Shown here in pieces: positions 53,264 through 63,100 of a stretch of 64,000 nucleotides of DNA; the stretch's first letter is position 1, and each line of letters begins with the position of its first letter. Origin of the DNA: Ensifer sp. PDNC004 (GTDB taxonomy: Bacteria > Pseudomonadota > Alphaproteobacteria > Rhizobiales > Rhizobiaceae). The notes under the pieces are model-generated. The model was not told the origin of the DNA and searched no databases. It saw nothing but the letters and a program-made list of their open reading frames with translations. The stretch lies in NCBI RefSeq assembly GCF_016919405.1, contig NZ_CP070353.1:2294001-2358000 (forward strand). The letters are read 5' to 3'. Made by a program: the position numbers and the translations under genes.

Positions 53264-53728
53264 TCAGGCGGCCTTGGCCGGCTGATCGACCGGATGCTGC
53301 GAACGCAGGCCGACGGCGACGCGGTTCCAGACATTGATGACGCCGATGGCCATCGTGATCTTGGTAATCTCGGCTTCGCTGAAGTGCGCGCGCAGCGGCT
53401 CGAAATCCGCGTCGGGCGCGCCGGTCTGGGCAAGGTTGGTCAGCGATTCCGTCCAGGCGAGTACCGCGCGTTCGCGCGCGTCATAGATCGGCGATTCCCG
53501 CCAGGCGCAGATCAGGTGGATCCACTGCTCGCTCATGCCGGTGTGTCGCGCTTCCTTCACATGCATGTCGATGCAATAGGCGCAGCCGTTGATCTGCGAG
53601 GCGCGCAGCTTGATCAGATGGATCAGGCGCGGCTCCAGGCCCGATTCCTTGATGATGTAGCTGTCGAAGGCGGCCGCGGCCTTGTAGGCATCGGGAGCGG
53701 CTTTGACGAAGTTGAAACGCGGCTGCAT
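53264..53728 (-). CDS. Carboxymuconolactone decarboxylase/AhpD-like peroxidase
   Basis: A 154-residue helical protein. The redox motif CAYCIDMH within SQINGCAYCIDMHVKEARHTG is that of AhpD-type alkylhydroperoxidases, which reduce peroxides through the CxxC pair. The following block YDARERAVLAWTESLTNL and the C-terminal AIGVINVWNRVAVGL fit the family. It is 35 bases downstream of an Rrf2 regulator gene on the same strand and probably under its control, giving a small redox-responsive operon. Confidence 0.92.
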   Translation of the reverse strand: MQPRFNFVKAAPDAYKAAAAFDSYIIKESGLEPRLIHLIKLRASQINGCAYCIDMHVKEARHTGMSEQWIHLICAWRESPIYDARERAVLAWTESLTNLAQTGAPDADFEPLRAHFSEAEITKITMAIGVINVWNRVAVGLRSQHPVDQPAKAA

Positions 53729-53763
53729 GGACTTCTCCTTGGGCTTAACAGGATTGATGGAGG

Positions 53764-54267
53764 TCAGGCGCTGGCGGACGATTTGCGCTCGTTGATCGCC
53801 AGAAAGGCTTCGGTTCGCGCCGATACACTGCCGTCATCCTTGGCGTTGAGGTCATCCAGGATGCTGGCGATGGTCACGCGGCGCAGCTCGGCGCGGTAGG
53901 CCTGTTCGGCCTTCAGCATCGCGACATTGATGGTGCAGGGCGCCGTCGGCTTGCAGGCGTAAGGATTGGGACCGCGCAGGCGGATCTCATTGCAGCGGAA
54001 CGCCGGCTCCGGGCCTTCGACCGCAAGCACGATATCGAGCAAAGTGATCCTCTCCGGCGTCTTGGCGAGACGGTAGCCACCCTTGGGGCCCGGCACCGCT
54101 TCCAGCAGTCCGGCACCGGACATCGCCTGCAGGTGCTTCAAGAGATAGCTGGTGGAAACACCATGGAACTCGGCAAGCGCTGCCGCCGACAGGGTGCTGC
54201 CCGGCTGAAGACAGCTCAGCATCGTCACGCTGTGAATGGCCTGCTCGACCCCGTCACCGAGTTTCAT
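53764..54267 (-). CDS. Rrf2 family regulator with three-cysteine cluster site
   Basis: A 167-residue regulator. The helix-turn-helix spans about residues 10-60 (LSAAALAEFHGVSTSYLLKHLQAMSGAGLL) with wing GPKGGYRLAKTPERITLLDIV. Cys92, Cys105 and Cys111 lie in the loop where IscR, NsrR and RirA bind an iron-sulfur cluster, with a longer first spacing (CX12CX5C). It likely represses its own operon with the AhpD-like gene; a clear palindrome lies 15 bases upstream of the start. The divergent helicase gene starts 118 bases away and could share control. Confidence 0.92.
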   Translation of the reverse strand: MKLGDGVEQAIHSVTMLSCLQPGSTLSAAALAEFHGVSTSYLLKHLQAMSGAGLLEAVPGPKGGYRLAKTPERITLLDIVLAVEGPEPAFRCNEIRLRGPNPYACKPTAPCTINVAMLKAEQAYRAELRRVTIASILDDLNAKDDGSVSARTEAFLAINERKSSASA

Positions 54268-54281
54268 GGGCGCCTCCGAAA

Positions 54282-54304
54282 TCGTGGATATTTTTTATCT
54301 ACGA
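54282..54304. promoter_or_regulatory. Probable Rrf2 operator
   Basis: The inverted repeat TCGTGGATA-N5-TATCTACGA (one mismatch, 23 bases in all) lies 15 bases before the Rrf2 start. Length, AT-rich centre and position fit an autoregulatory Rrf2-family site overlapping the promoter. Confidence 0.65.
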
Positions 54305-54384
54305 TTAAGCCGAGAGTCAATCCTCGTGATTGCACCCATCGGACAGGCTTCTCTTTTGGCGGATTTGATCTACCTTTGTTCTCC

Positions 54385-56922
54385 GTGAACAGGATCGATT
54401 CCAGAGAGCCTCAGGGCGACGCCCTGAGCCTGCCCGCTCCCTTTCTGCGCTGGTTCGGCGAGAAGGGCTGGCGGCCGCGTGCGCACCAGCTGGAGCTGCT
54501 CGCCCGCGCCGAGGCCGGGGAAAGCACGCTGCTGATCGCGCCGACCGGCGCCGGCAAGACGCTCGCCGGCTTCCTGCCGTCGCTGGTCGATCTCACCCGC
54601 CGTGGCAAAATTCCGCCGGGCTCAGCCTTCGTCGGCATCCACACGCTCTACATCTCGCCTCTGAAGGCGCTCGCCGTCGACATCGAACGCAACCTGATGA
54701 AGCCGGTCGGCGAAATGGGACTGCCTGTGCGCGTCGAGAACCGCACGGGCGATACGCCCCCCGCCAAGCGCCAGCGACAGAAGCTCAATCCGCCCGACAT
54801 TCTGCTGACGACGCCGGAACAGCTGGCGCTGCTGCTTGCCAACGGCGAGGCGCAGCGCTTCTTCAAGGACCTGCGCTATGTCGTCTTCGACGAGCTACAT
54901 TCGCTCGTCACCTCCAAGCGCGGCCATCTGCTTTCCCTTGGCCTTGCGCGACTGCGCCGGCTGGCGCCCGGCCTGCAAACGATCGGCCTTTCGGCGACGG
55001 TCGCCGACCCGATGGATCTGCAGCGCTGGCTGGCTCCACAAGAACCGGACGCGAACAATCACGCAGGCCTCGTTCAGGTAAAGGGCGGGGCCCAGCCGCA
55101 GATCACCATTTTAAAGACCGAGGAACACGTGCCCTGGGCCGGTCACTCGGCGCGCTACGCGATCCCCGACGTCTACGAAGCGATCAAGGAGCACGGCACG
55201 ACCCTGCTCTTCGTCAACACCCGCAGCCAGGCTGAGCTTCTGTTCCAGGAACTCTGGACGAACAACGACGACAATCTGCCGATCGCGCTGCATCACGGCT
55301 CGCTCGACGTCGCCCAGCGCCGCAAGGTCGAAGCCGCGATGGCGGAGAACCGCCTGCGGGCGGTCGTTGCGACCTCGACGCTCGACCTCGGCATCGACTG
55401 GGGCGATGTCGATCTCGTCGTGCATGTGGGCGCGCCGAAGGGGGCGAGCCGCCTCGCCCAGCGCATCGGCCGCGCCAACCACCGCATGGACGAACCGTCG
55501 AAGGCGATCCTGGTGCCGGCCAACCGCTTCGAGGTGATGGAATGCCAGGCGGCGCTCGACGCCAACTATATCGGCGCGCAGGATACGCCGCCCGTCGGCA
55601 AGGGCGCGCTCGACGTGCTCGCCCAGCATGTGCTCGGCATGGCCTGCGCCGCCCCCTTCGATCCGCTTGCGCTGTTCGACGAAATCACCAGTGCCTCGCC
55701 CTACACGACACTCGCCTGGGAGACCTTTGAGCGGGTGATCGATTTCGTCGCGACCGGGGGCTATGCACTGAAGACCTACGAGCGCTATGCCCGCATCCGC
55801 AAGACCAAGGACGGGCTCTATCGCGTCTCCAATCCGCTGGTGGCGCAGCAATACCGGTTGAACGTCGGCACCATCGTGGAATCGCCGATGCTGAACGTGC
55901 GCATGGTCAAGCGCAACGCCCGCGGCTCGCTCGGCCGCGGCGGCATGCCGCTCGGCAAGGTCGAGGAGTATTTCCTCGAAATGCTGTCCCAGGGCGACAC
56001 CTTCATGTTCTCCGGCAAGGTGCTGCGCTTCGAGGGCATCCGCGAAAACGAGTGCCTTGTCAGCCAGGCTTTCACCTTCGATCCCAAGGTGCCGAGTTAT
56101 GCGGGCGGCAAGTTCCCGCTCTCGACCTATCTCGCCGAACAGGTCCGAAAGATGCTTGCCGATCCGGCACGGCGCGCGGCGCTGCCGGAACAGGTACGCG
56201 ACTGGCTGTCCTTGCAGAAGGACGTCTCGATGCTGCCGCGCGAGGACGAGCTTCTGATCGAGACCTTCCCGCGCGGCAGCCGCCATTACATGGTCATCTA
56301 TGCCTTCGAAGGGCGGTTGGCGCACCAGACACTCGGCATGCTGCTGACCCGCAGGCTCGATCGCGCCGGGCTGAAGCCGCTCGGCTTCGTCGCCACCGAC
56401 TATTCGCTGGCGGTCTGGGCGCTCGACGACCTCGGCGCGACCTTCAAACTCAGGCGCGGCGCGCTTGCCGATCTCTTCGACGAGGACATGCTCGGCGACG
56501 ACCTCGAAGCCTGGCTCAACGAATCCTTCCTCTTGAAACGCACCTTTCGCAACTGCGCCGTCATCGCCGGGCTGATCGACCAGCGGCATCCCGGCAAGGA
56601 AAAGACCGGCCGGCAGGTGACGGTCTCGGCCGACCTCATTTACGACGTATTGCACGCGCACGAGCCGGATCACCTGCTGCTCGAAGCGACCCGCAACGAC
56701 GCGGCAACGGGGCTTTTGGACATCGCGCGCCTCGGGGATATGCTGAAGCGAATCAAGGGCCACATCACCCACCGACGGCTCGACCATATCTCGCCGCTGG
56801 CGGTGCCCGTCATGCTGGAGATCGGCAAGGAAATGGTCCAGGGCGAGGCACAGGACTTCCTGCTTTCGGAAGCCGCCGACGACCTCATCCACGAGGCGAT
56901 GGGCGGTCTGGATGTGGATTGA
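54385..56922 (+). CDS. Lhr-like DEXH-box helicase (ligase-associated DNA damage family)
   Basis: An 845-residue superfamily 2 helicase. Motif I is IAPTGAGKTLAGFLPSL, motif Ia SPLKALAVDIERNLM, motif II FDELHSLV, motif III LSATVADP, and motifs V-VI VATSTLDLGIDWGDVD...QRIGRANHRMD. A long C-terminal Lhr-type winged-helix and accessory region follows. The family is called ligase-associated because its members usually sit with a DNA ligase, an exonuclease and PdeM. Here only PdeM follows, 78 bases on. The start is unclear: GTG 54385 and TTG 54376 are both possible, and longer frames overlap the Rrf2 gene. A role in DNA repair is inferred. Confidence 0.88.
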   Translation: MNRIDSREPQGDALSLPAPFLRWFGEKGWRPRAHQLELLARAEAGESTLLIAPTGAGKTLAGFLPSLVDLTRRGKIPPGSAFVGIHTLYISPLKALAVDIERNLMKPVGEMGLPVRVENRTGDTPPAKRQRQKLNPPDILLTTPEQLALLLANGEAQRFFKDLRYVVFDELHSLVTSKRGHLLSLGLARLRRLAPGLQTIGLSATVADPMDLQRWLAPQEPDANNHAGLVQVKGGAQPQITILKTEEHVPWAGHSARYAIPDVYEAIKEHGTTLLFVNTRSQAELLFQELWTNNDDNLPIALHHGSLDVAQRRKVEAAMAENRLRAVVATSTLDLGIDWGDVDLVVHVGAPKGASRLAQRIGRANHRMDEPSKAILVPANRFEVMECQAALDANYIGAQDTPPVGKGALDVLAQHVLGMACAAPFDPLALFDEITSASPYTTLAWETFERVIDFVATGGYALKTYERYARIRKTKDGLYRVSNPLVAQQYRLNVGTIVESPMLNVRMVKRNARGSLGRGGMPLGKVEEYFLEMLSQGDTFMFSGKVLRFEGIRENECLVSQAFTFDPKVPSYAGGKFPLSTYLAEQVRKMLADPARRAALPEQVRDWLSLQKDVSMLPREDELLIETFPRGSRHYMVIYAFEGRLAHQTLGMLLTRRLDRAGLKPLGFVATDYSLAVWALDDLGATFKLRRGALADLFDEDMLGDDLEAWLNESFLLKRTFRNCAVIAGLIDQRHPGKEKTGRQVTVSADLIYDVLHAHEPDHLLLEATRNDAATGLLDIARLGDMLKRIKGHITHRRLDHISPLAVPVMLEIGKEMVQGEAQDFLLSEAADDLIHEAMGGLDVD

Positions 56923-57000
56923 TAGGAAAATGACCTTGAGAATGAGCAGTCAGTCGATGTCGGCGGGTCACCTCCGCACACAACGTGCGAGACCGTGACC

Positions 57001-57726
57001 ATGCACCGCCTCGCCCACGCCTTCTCGGCTCAGACGACCACTCCCCTCCTGCACGCCCAGACAATCGTCAACGGCGTCGTCGCGATGTGCGATCCGCTCG
57101 GTAGCCTCTACCTGCCGGAGACGAGCACGCTGGTCGTCTCGGACCTGCATCTGGAGAAGGGCTCCGCCTTTGCCCGACGCGGCATGCTTTTGCCGCCCTA
57201 CGATACGCTTGCGACGCTGCGCGTGCTCGAGGCGGCGATCGCGCGTCACGACCCGAAGCTCGTCATCAGCCTCGGCGACAACTTCCACGACCGCGTCGGT
57301 TCGGCGGCAATGCCGGATGATTTCCGGCATATGATTGCCGCCATGGCCTATGGGCGCGAATGGGTCTGGATCAACGGCAACCACGACCCCGACGGCGCCT
57401 TCGGCCTGCCGGGCGCCTCGATGGACGAGCTTAGCCATGCGGGGCTGACCTTCCGGCACGAGCCGAAGCGCAGCGATGCCGTCGGCGAGATCGCCGGGCA
57501 CCTGCATCCGGCAGCAACGGTGGTAAGACGGGAAAGAGCGGTGCGCCGCGCCTGCTTTGCGACCGATGGCACGCGCCTGCTGATGCCGGCTTTCGGTGTC
57601 ACCACCGGTGGGCTCGATCTCAGGCACCGGGCCATGACCGGCCTCTTCGACCGCAGCAAACTTGTCGCCCATATGCTCGGGCGCGACCGGATCTACTCGG
57701 TTCGCTTTGCCAATCTCATCGCCTGA
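57001..57726 (+). CDS. pdeM: Ligase-associated metallophosphoesterase
   Basis: A 241-residue calcineurin-like phosphoesterase. Metal-site motifs are in order: SDLHLEKG, SLGDNFHDR, NGNHDPDG and AGHLHPA, followed by the C-terminal FGVTTGGLDL. PdeM-type proteins co-occur with the Lhr-like helicase upstream and are thought to process nucleic acid ends in repair. The ATG at 57001 is used; a GTG at 56995 would add two residues. A ribosome binding site is not obvious, so translation may depend on read-through from the helicase mRNA. Confidence 0.88.
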   Translation: MHRLAHAFSAQTTTPLLHAQTIVNGVVAMCDPLGSLYLPETSTLVVSDLHLEKGSAFARRGMLLPPYDTLATLRVLEAAIARHDPKLVISLGDNFHDRVGSAAMPDDFRHMIAAMAYGREWVWINGNHDPDGAFGLPGASMDELSHAGLTFRHEPKRSDAVGEIAGHLHPAATVVRRERAVRRACFATDGTRLLMPAFGVTTGGLDLRHRAMTGLFDRSKLVAHMLGRDRIYSVRFANLIA

Positions 57727-57778
57727 CGAGAGCGGCGAAAACGGCGCGGCTCTCCCGCGCCGGGGGCGCCGCGTGCGA

Positions 57779-58015
57779 TCAAAACGCGTTGAAGGTCAGC
57801 GTCGTCAGCGAGCGCGAGATGCCCGGCACCGTGGCAATGTTGTCGTTGATGAACTTGCCGATGTCCTGGCCTTCTTCGATATAGACCTTGATGATCAGGT
57901 CGTAATCGCCGCTCGTCGAATACATCTCCGAAACGATCTCCTTGCGGTAGATCTCGTCGGCGACCTCGTAGGTCTTGCCGGGAGCGCACTGCAACTGGAC
58001 AAAAATCGGTTTCAT
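57779..58015 (-). CDS. Stand-alone Lrp/AsnC ligand-binding (RAM) domain protein
   Basis: A 78-residue protein consisting only of the alpha/beta RAM sandwich: MKPIFVQLQCAPGKTYEVADE, then MYSTSGDYDLIIKVYIEEGQD and a C-terminal strand SRSLTTLTF. There is no DNA-binding domain. Such proteins form oligomers that bind amino acids and may modulate full-length Lrp proteins. AGAGGAAG lies before the ATG. The larger frame that continues upstream on this strand is not coding. Confidence 0.85.
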   Translation of the reverse strand: MKPIFVQLQCAPGKTYEVADEIYRKEIVSEMYSTSGDYDLIIKVYIEEGQDIGKFINDNIATVPGISRSLTTLTFNAF

Positions 58016-58128
58016 CGAGCTTCCTCTGTTTTTTATTTGCCACGGCATGCGCTGATGAAACGCACGCGGCATGCCTTTCCATAGCGCTCCGGCGCGCAAA
58101 AGGAAACGTCGGCGAAGGTCGCCCGTCA

Positions 58129-58929
58129 CTATTCCTTGCGGAAGATCAGGCTGGCGCCCCAGCCGGTGATGACGGCGAGCAGCACGGCCATCAGACCGTA
58201 AAGCAGCGGCTGCTGGTGTGCCGCCTGGGTGATGAACTGTTCGAGGCCGGTCTTGACGACACGCAGCGGCAGCGCCTTGGCGGCGACGAAGACGCCGTCA
58301 CGGAAGAGATAGGCGCGCACCACATGCACGCCGTTCGGCACGTTGGCCGGCAGGCGTACAGACGCCTTGAACAGGCTGGAACTGATGAACTGCACGCCGC
58401 CCGGATCGCGCTCATAGACGCCGCTGGTCTCGCGGATACGGCGGAAGGCGTTGCGGAACTCACCGAGATTGCTGCCGTCACCGACGAAGCCGAGCGGCAC
58501 CAGCCGCATGTGATCGACGCCGATGCCCATATTGCCCATCTCGCCGGGCGGCGCGATCGTCTCGATATCGCGCGTCGACGACAGCGAATAGGATTCCGGC
58601 ACCAGCTCGAAGGTCATGGAGCTGGTGTTGACCCAGATCCCGAAGACACGCTCCTTCTTGCGCACCGTCGCATTGTCCTTGGGCCCCTCGAGGCTGACGA
58701 CGATGTTGTAGCGGCCCTGCGCAAGCAGGCCCTGGTCGAAGCCGTCGACCGCGCCGAAGATCGTCAGGTCGGCGCCGCGAAAATCGGAGGTGATGGCGAT
58801 CTCGTCAGTGGAGATGCCGATCTCCAGCTTCTCGGTGAAATCGGCATTCTCGTCCTGCAGCGCGGCCAGAGCCGGAGCGGAGAAGGCGAAAGCCAGGAGC
58901 GTCAAGGCTATGCGGGCGAAACGGTGCAT
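58129..58929 (-). CDS. TIGR02186 family membrane-anchored protein
   Basis: A 266-residue protein. A signal peptide (MHRFARIALTLLAFAFSAPALA) is followed by a periplasmic domain with LEIGISTDEIAITSDFRGADLTIFGAV and VWVNTSSMTFE-like strands. A single C-terminal membrane helix (LLYGLMAVLLAVITGWGASLIF) ends in basic residues. The pattern matches the uncharacterised TIGR02186 family. The ATG overlaps the stop of the TauE/SafE-type permease gene by one base, so the two are co-translated and probably act together in the envelope. Confidence 0.8.
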   Translation of the reverse strand: MHRFARIALTLLAFAFSAPALAALQDENADFTEKLEIGISTDEIAITSDFRGADLTIFGAVDGFDQGLLAQGRYNIVVSLEGPKDNATVRKKERVFGIWVNTSSMTFELVPESYSLSSTRDIETIAPPGEMGNMGIGVDHMRLVPLGFVGDGSNLGEFRNAFRRIRETSGVYERDPGGVQFISSSLFKASVRLPANVPNGVHVVRAYLFRDGVFVAAKALPLRVVKTGLEQFITQAAHQQPLLYGLMAVLLAVITGWGASLIFRKE

Positions 58930-59855
58930 CAGAAACCGAACCCCGCGGATACGACCGAATAGACGTCCTTCGGCGGGATGATGAGTTCGATCGCCAGACG
59001 GATGCCGACAGCAAGAACAAGCAGGGCCAGCAATGCGCGCAGCTGTTCGCCGCGCAGCTTCTGGCCGACGCGCACGCCGTATTGGGCGCCGATGACGCCG
59101 GCGATCATCAGCACGAAGGCGAGCACGATGTCGACCGTGTAGTTGGTCGAGGCCTGGACGATGACCGTGTAGGCGGAAACGAAGATGATCTGGAACAGCG
59201 ACGTGCCGACGACGACATTGGTCGGGATGCGCAGCAGATAGATCATCGCCGGCACCATGATGAAGCCGCCGCCGACACCCATGACCGAGGTCAGGATGCC
59301 GATGCAGAAGCCGAGGGCGATCACCGGAATGACGCTCAGATAGATCTTCGACTTCTTGAAGCGCATCTTCAGGGGCAGGCCATGCACCCAGTTGTGCTGG
59401 CCGGGACGGCGCAAGGTCGTCTGCTGGTTCTTGGCCGCCTTGCGCATGGCGACGACGCTCTCCCAGAGCATCAGCCCGCCGACGGTGCCGAGCAGCACGA
59501 CGTAAAGCAGCGAGATCACCAGGTCGAGCTGGCCGAGGCGGCGCAGCAGCGAGAACAACCAGACGCCGACGGTCGCGCCGGCAAGACCGCCGCACAGAAG
59601 TACCGTGCCGAGCTTGATGTCTATGGTGCCTCTTCGGAAATGTGTGATCGCGCCGGAAATCGACGAGGCCACCACCTGGTTGGCACCGGTCGCCACCGCG
59701 ACGACGGGAGGAATATTGTAGAAGATCAGGAGCGGCGTGATCAGGAACCCGCCACCGACGCCGAACATGCCGGATAGAAACCCGACGGCAGCGCCCATAC
59801 CGAGAATGATGAGTATGTTCACCGACAACTCTGCGATGGGCAGATAGATCGTCAC
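58929..59855 (-). CDS. TauE/SafE family anion permease (sulfite exporter-like)
   Basis: A 308-residue membrane protein with about eight helices. The repeat signatures GAAVGFLSGMFGVGGGFLITPLLIF and GILTSVMGVGGGFIMVPAMIYLL mark the two TauE/SafE halves. Members export sulfite, sulfoacetate or related organosulfur anions. I choose GTG 59855 (AGGA eight bases before) over a TTG seven codons upstream. It is the first gene of a two-gene unit with the TIGR02186 protein, a pairing that suggests a periplasmic partner for the exporter. Confidence 0.88.
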   Translation of the reverse strand: MTIYLPIAELSVNILIILGMGAAVGFLSGMFGVGGGFLITPLLIFYNIPPVVAVATGANQVVASSISGAITHFRRGTIDIKLGTVLLCGGLAGATVGVWLFSLLRRLGQLDLVISLLYVVLLGTVGGLMLWESVVAMRKAAKNQQTTLRRPGQHNWVHGLPLKMRFKKSKIYLSVIPVIALGFCIGILTSVMGVGGGFIMVPAMIYLLRIPTNVVVGTSLFQIIFVSAYTVIVQASTNYTVDIVLAFVLMIAGVIGAQYGVRVGQKLRGEQLRALLALLVLAVGIRLAIELIIPPKDVYSVVSAGFGF

Positions 59856-60195
59856 GCCGGATCCTCGATATGCCAACGGCCCGCGATGCGGGCAAACCAG
59901 TTAGTGTGGCAAGCAAATCACCACGATTGAGGGATTATTCGAAGGGCCGGCACCTCTCCCGAGGGCGAGGCGGCCTCCGTCATGCACTCCTGCAGCGTTG
60001 CGCTTCCGCCAGGACGTGCCAAGGCCACGAATCGGACCTTGATTGCTGCATCGGTTCTTCCTTAGCCCGATTCCGATTAAGGAATTATGCAGCAGCCCGA
60101 GATTTCAACCTTTTCAGCCACATGGCGGATGGCTTCGCCACCCGCAACCCGTGTCGCCCGGCTCTGCGGCTTTATTACGGCGCTGGGCCTGAAGG
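59856..60195. other. Spacer between the TauE gene and podJ, no gene seen
   Basis: These 340 bases contain no supported gene. One palindrome, TTCCTTA...TAAGGAA (around 60058-60084), is visible. No strong terminator for podJ was found just past its stop at 60196. The promoter of the TauE-TIGR02186 unit must lie here. Confidence 0.4.
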
Positions 60196-63100
60196 TCAGG
60201 AATTGCGCTTCAGCAATTCCTTGACCAGCTGCTCGGTGATTTCGCCCGTCGGCTCCTGGCCGACCGACTTCTGGAAAGCCTTGATAGCGGCGACGGTCTT
60301 CTTGCCCATCTGGCCATCCGGCTTGCCGGCGTCGAAGCCGTTGTTGTTGAGGATCGCCTGGATGTTGCGGACCGCCTTGCTCATGTCGACGCTGGCGGTC
60401 TTGTTGGCCGGGCCGACCCATGCATCCGGAACGTCGACGCTGTTTGCCTTGGCGTCGACCGGCTCAGCCTTCCAGGCTTCGGCCTTGGCCTTGGCGCTTT
60501 CGAGCTGCTCCGGCTTCATCGCCTTGGCAACCTCGTCGCGCTTGGCGCCTGCATCGAGATCGCCTTCGCGGGCAGCCGCCGAGAACCACTTGTAGGATTC
60601 CGTCAGGTCCTGCGGCACGCCGTTGCCGCGGGCATAGAGAACCGCAAGGTTGAACTGGCTGTCGCGGATGCCGAGTTCGGCAGCCTTCGCAAACCACTTC
60701 GTTGCCTCGTTAAAGTCAGGCGCGCCATCGCGGCCGCTTGCCAGCATGACTGCGAGGTTATGCATGGCGCTGGCGTTGCCCTGGCCGGCGGAAGCGATAT
60801 AGAGCGCCTTCGCCTTCGCCGTGTCGCGCGTCACGCCGGTGCCCTTCTCGTAAAGGGTTGCAAGACGGTACTGTGCCGGCACGACGCCGGCATCGGCGGC
60901 GCGCTGATACCATTTCGCGGCTTCCGCCATGTTTTCCTGAACGCCCCGGCCCTCGGTGAAGCGCACGGCGATTTCGTAGAAGGCGAGCGGGTCGCCGCCC
61001 TTGGCCGCCGTCACCAGGGCGACCGGGCCGAAACCTTCCGGCAATACCACGTCGGTCGCCACGGCTGCGGCGGCAGTGGTCGACGGGGTCATCGCGGCAC
61101 CATCGGCCGGCGCGCTTGCGACCGAAGCGCTCGCCACCGGCGTCGCTGCAGCCGCTGCCGGCTGGAACTCGGTGACCGGCGTCTTCGTCTCAGCGACAGG
61201 CGCAAGCATCGGCGCCTTGCCTTCTGCCGGCGTTGCAAAGGTGGTCGTCGGCACGGTCGTTGCCGTCACCGCGATCGAGGCCTCGGGGGTCTTTGCCGGC
61301 GCTTCAACGGAATCGAGCGGTGGCGCAACAGCCGTTTCGGACGCAGCAACCGGTGCTGCCTGTGCCGCAACGGTCGTGCCCTGCACCAGTTGGTCGTCAG
61401 CGACCTTGAATTCGGATGCCTGCGGGTTGACCGTCTGCTCGATGACCGCCACCGGTTCGATCGGCATCTCGTCCTTGTTCAGCATCGAGCTGACCAGCGG
61501 GTAGGACATGATCGCCAAAAGCACGGCGCCGACGGCCATGAGGATCGGCCGGCGATGACGGGCGAAAGCGCCACCGATGCCGGACGTCGCGGCCTTGTCG
61601 CCGGTCTTGTTGAGGGTGTCGGCTTCCTCGACGGCGAGCTGGGCGGCGCGGCGAGCGGCGGCGATGAAGTCCGACTTGTCGCCATCGGCCGGCTGAATGC
61701 CTGCCTTGTTCATCTGCCCGGCGCGCACGCGCTCCAGGATCTTCTTCACGTCCGGAACGCCGGAGCCCGGCTCGAGCAGCTGGTTGGCTTCTTCCGGCGC
61801 CAGCATTTCGGAGGGATCGATCGACGGCGTCGGCTCGACGAGCTTGCGCGCCTGCTCCGGTGCCTGCTCCGAGCGCTTGCCGGAAAAGCGACGGGTGAGG
61901 CCGGCGAGCAGGCCGGTGCGGCCAGCGGCTACCGGCTCGCGCCCTTCTTCGAGCTCGACTGTCGAGATCTGCGCATCGTCGGCAAGGGCCGTTACCGGTT
62001 CGACGGCCTCGGCTGCGACGGCCTGGTCCTCCGCTTGGAGGGCGCGGACATTGCGCTGCAGGTCGTCGTAGCGATCATCGAGGTCGCCGCCACCGAAGGG
62101 GTCGTTGAACTCCGGCTGCGCGGCGCGCGGCATCGGGGCGGCTTCGCGCACCACCGCCATGGCAGGCTGGGCCGCCATTGCCGGCTCGCGGTTTTCGATG
62201 CGTTCCAGCTTGTCGGCGATGTGGACGAGGGTTTCGTGCAGCGCCTCAAAAGTGCGCGCAGTCCGCTCCTCGCTGGAGCGGCTCAAGTCCTCAAGCGTCC
62301 GCAGATCTTCGGCGAGCGCCGAGATCGCGGCCAGGTCACCACCGGAGGAGGCCTGCGTTGGGCCGTTCTTGGAATAGGCTTCCATCACCGCTTCGGCCGC
62401 CTGGCGGGCGGCTTCGACGATGTATTCGTCGCTGGTCGAGAAATAGTCCTCGAGCGCGGTCATGCGGTTTTCGAAATCGACGGGCATCACGCTCTGGGCG
62501 ACGTCCGCCCGCGGCTGGCTGACCAGCGTCGACAAGTTGGCGATCTGGGCTTCAAGGTTCTGAAGCGCCGCGCGGTCGTCGAACGGCGCTGCCTGTGTTT
62601 CCTCCAGCCGCTGGGCGATACCGGCGAGGCGATCTTCCAGCCGGTCGAAACGCGGATCGGAAACAGGCTGGGCGCCGTGGGCGTCCAGCTCGTCGATCCG
62701 GCGGGCGAGATAGTCCAGCCGCTCGGCCAGAGCGTCGTTGACGCTGCCCTGGTCGAGGGCCTCGATCTTGCGGGAGATATCCGACAGGTAATCGTTAAGG
62801 TCCGACTGCGCCGTCCTGTTGCTGCGCTCCATCATCAGCGACAGCTGGTCGAGCCGCTCTTCCAGGCGGGCGGCAGCCTTTTCGCTGGCGAGATCCTCGA
62901 CACGGACGGTCAGGGCTTCCAGACGGGCGCTGAGGCCCGAATCGTTCGGGCGCGACAGGCTGTCGATCTGGTGGGAGAGATCGCCGAGCCGGCTTTCGAG
63001 GCGATTGACGAAGCCGGTATCGAGCCCCTGGGTCGTGCGGCTGTTGGCGGCAATGGCGCGGCTGATTTCGTCGAGCCGGCTGTCGAGATCGGCAAACTGC

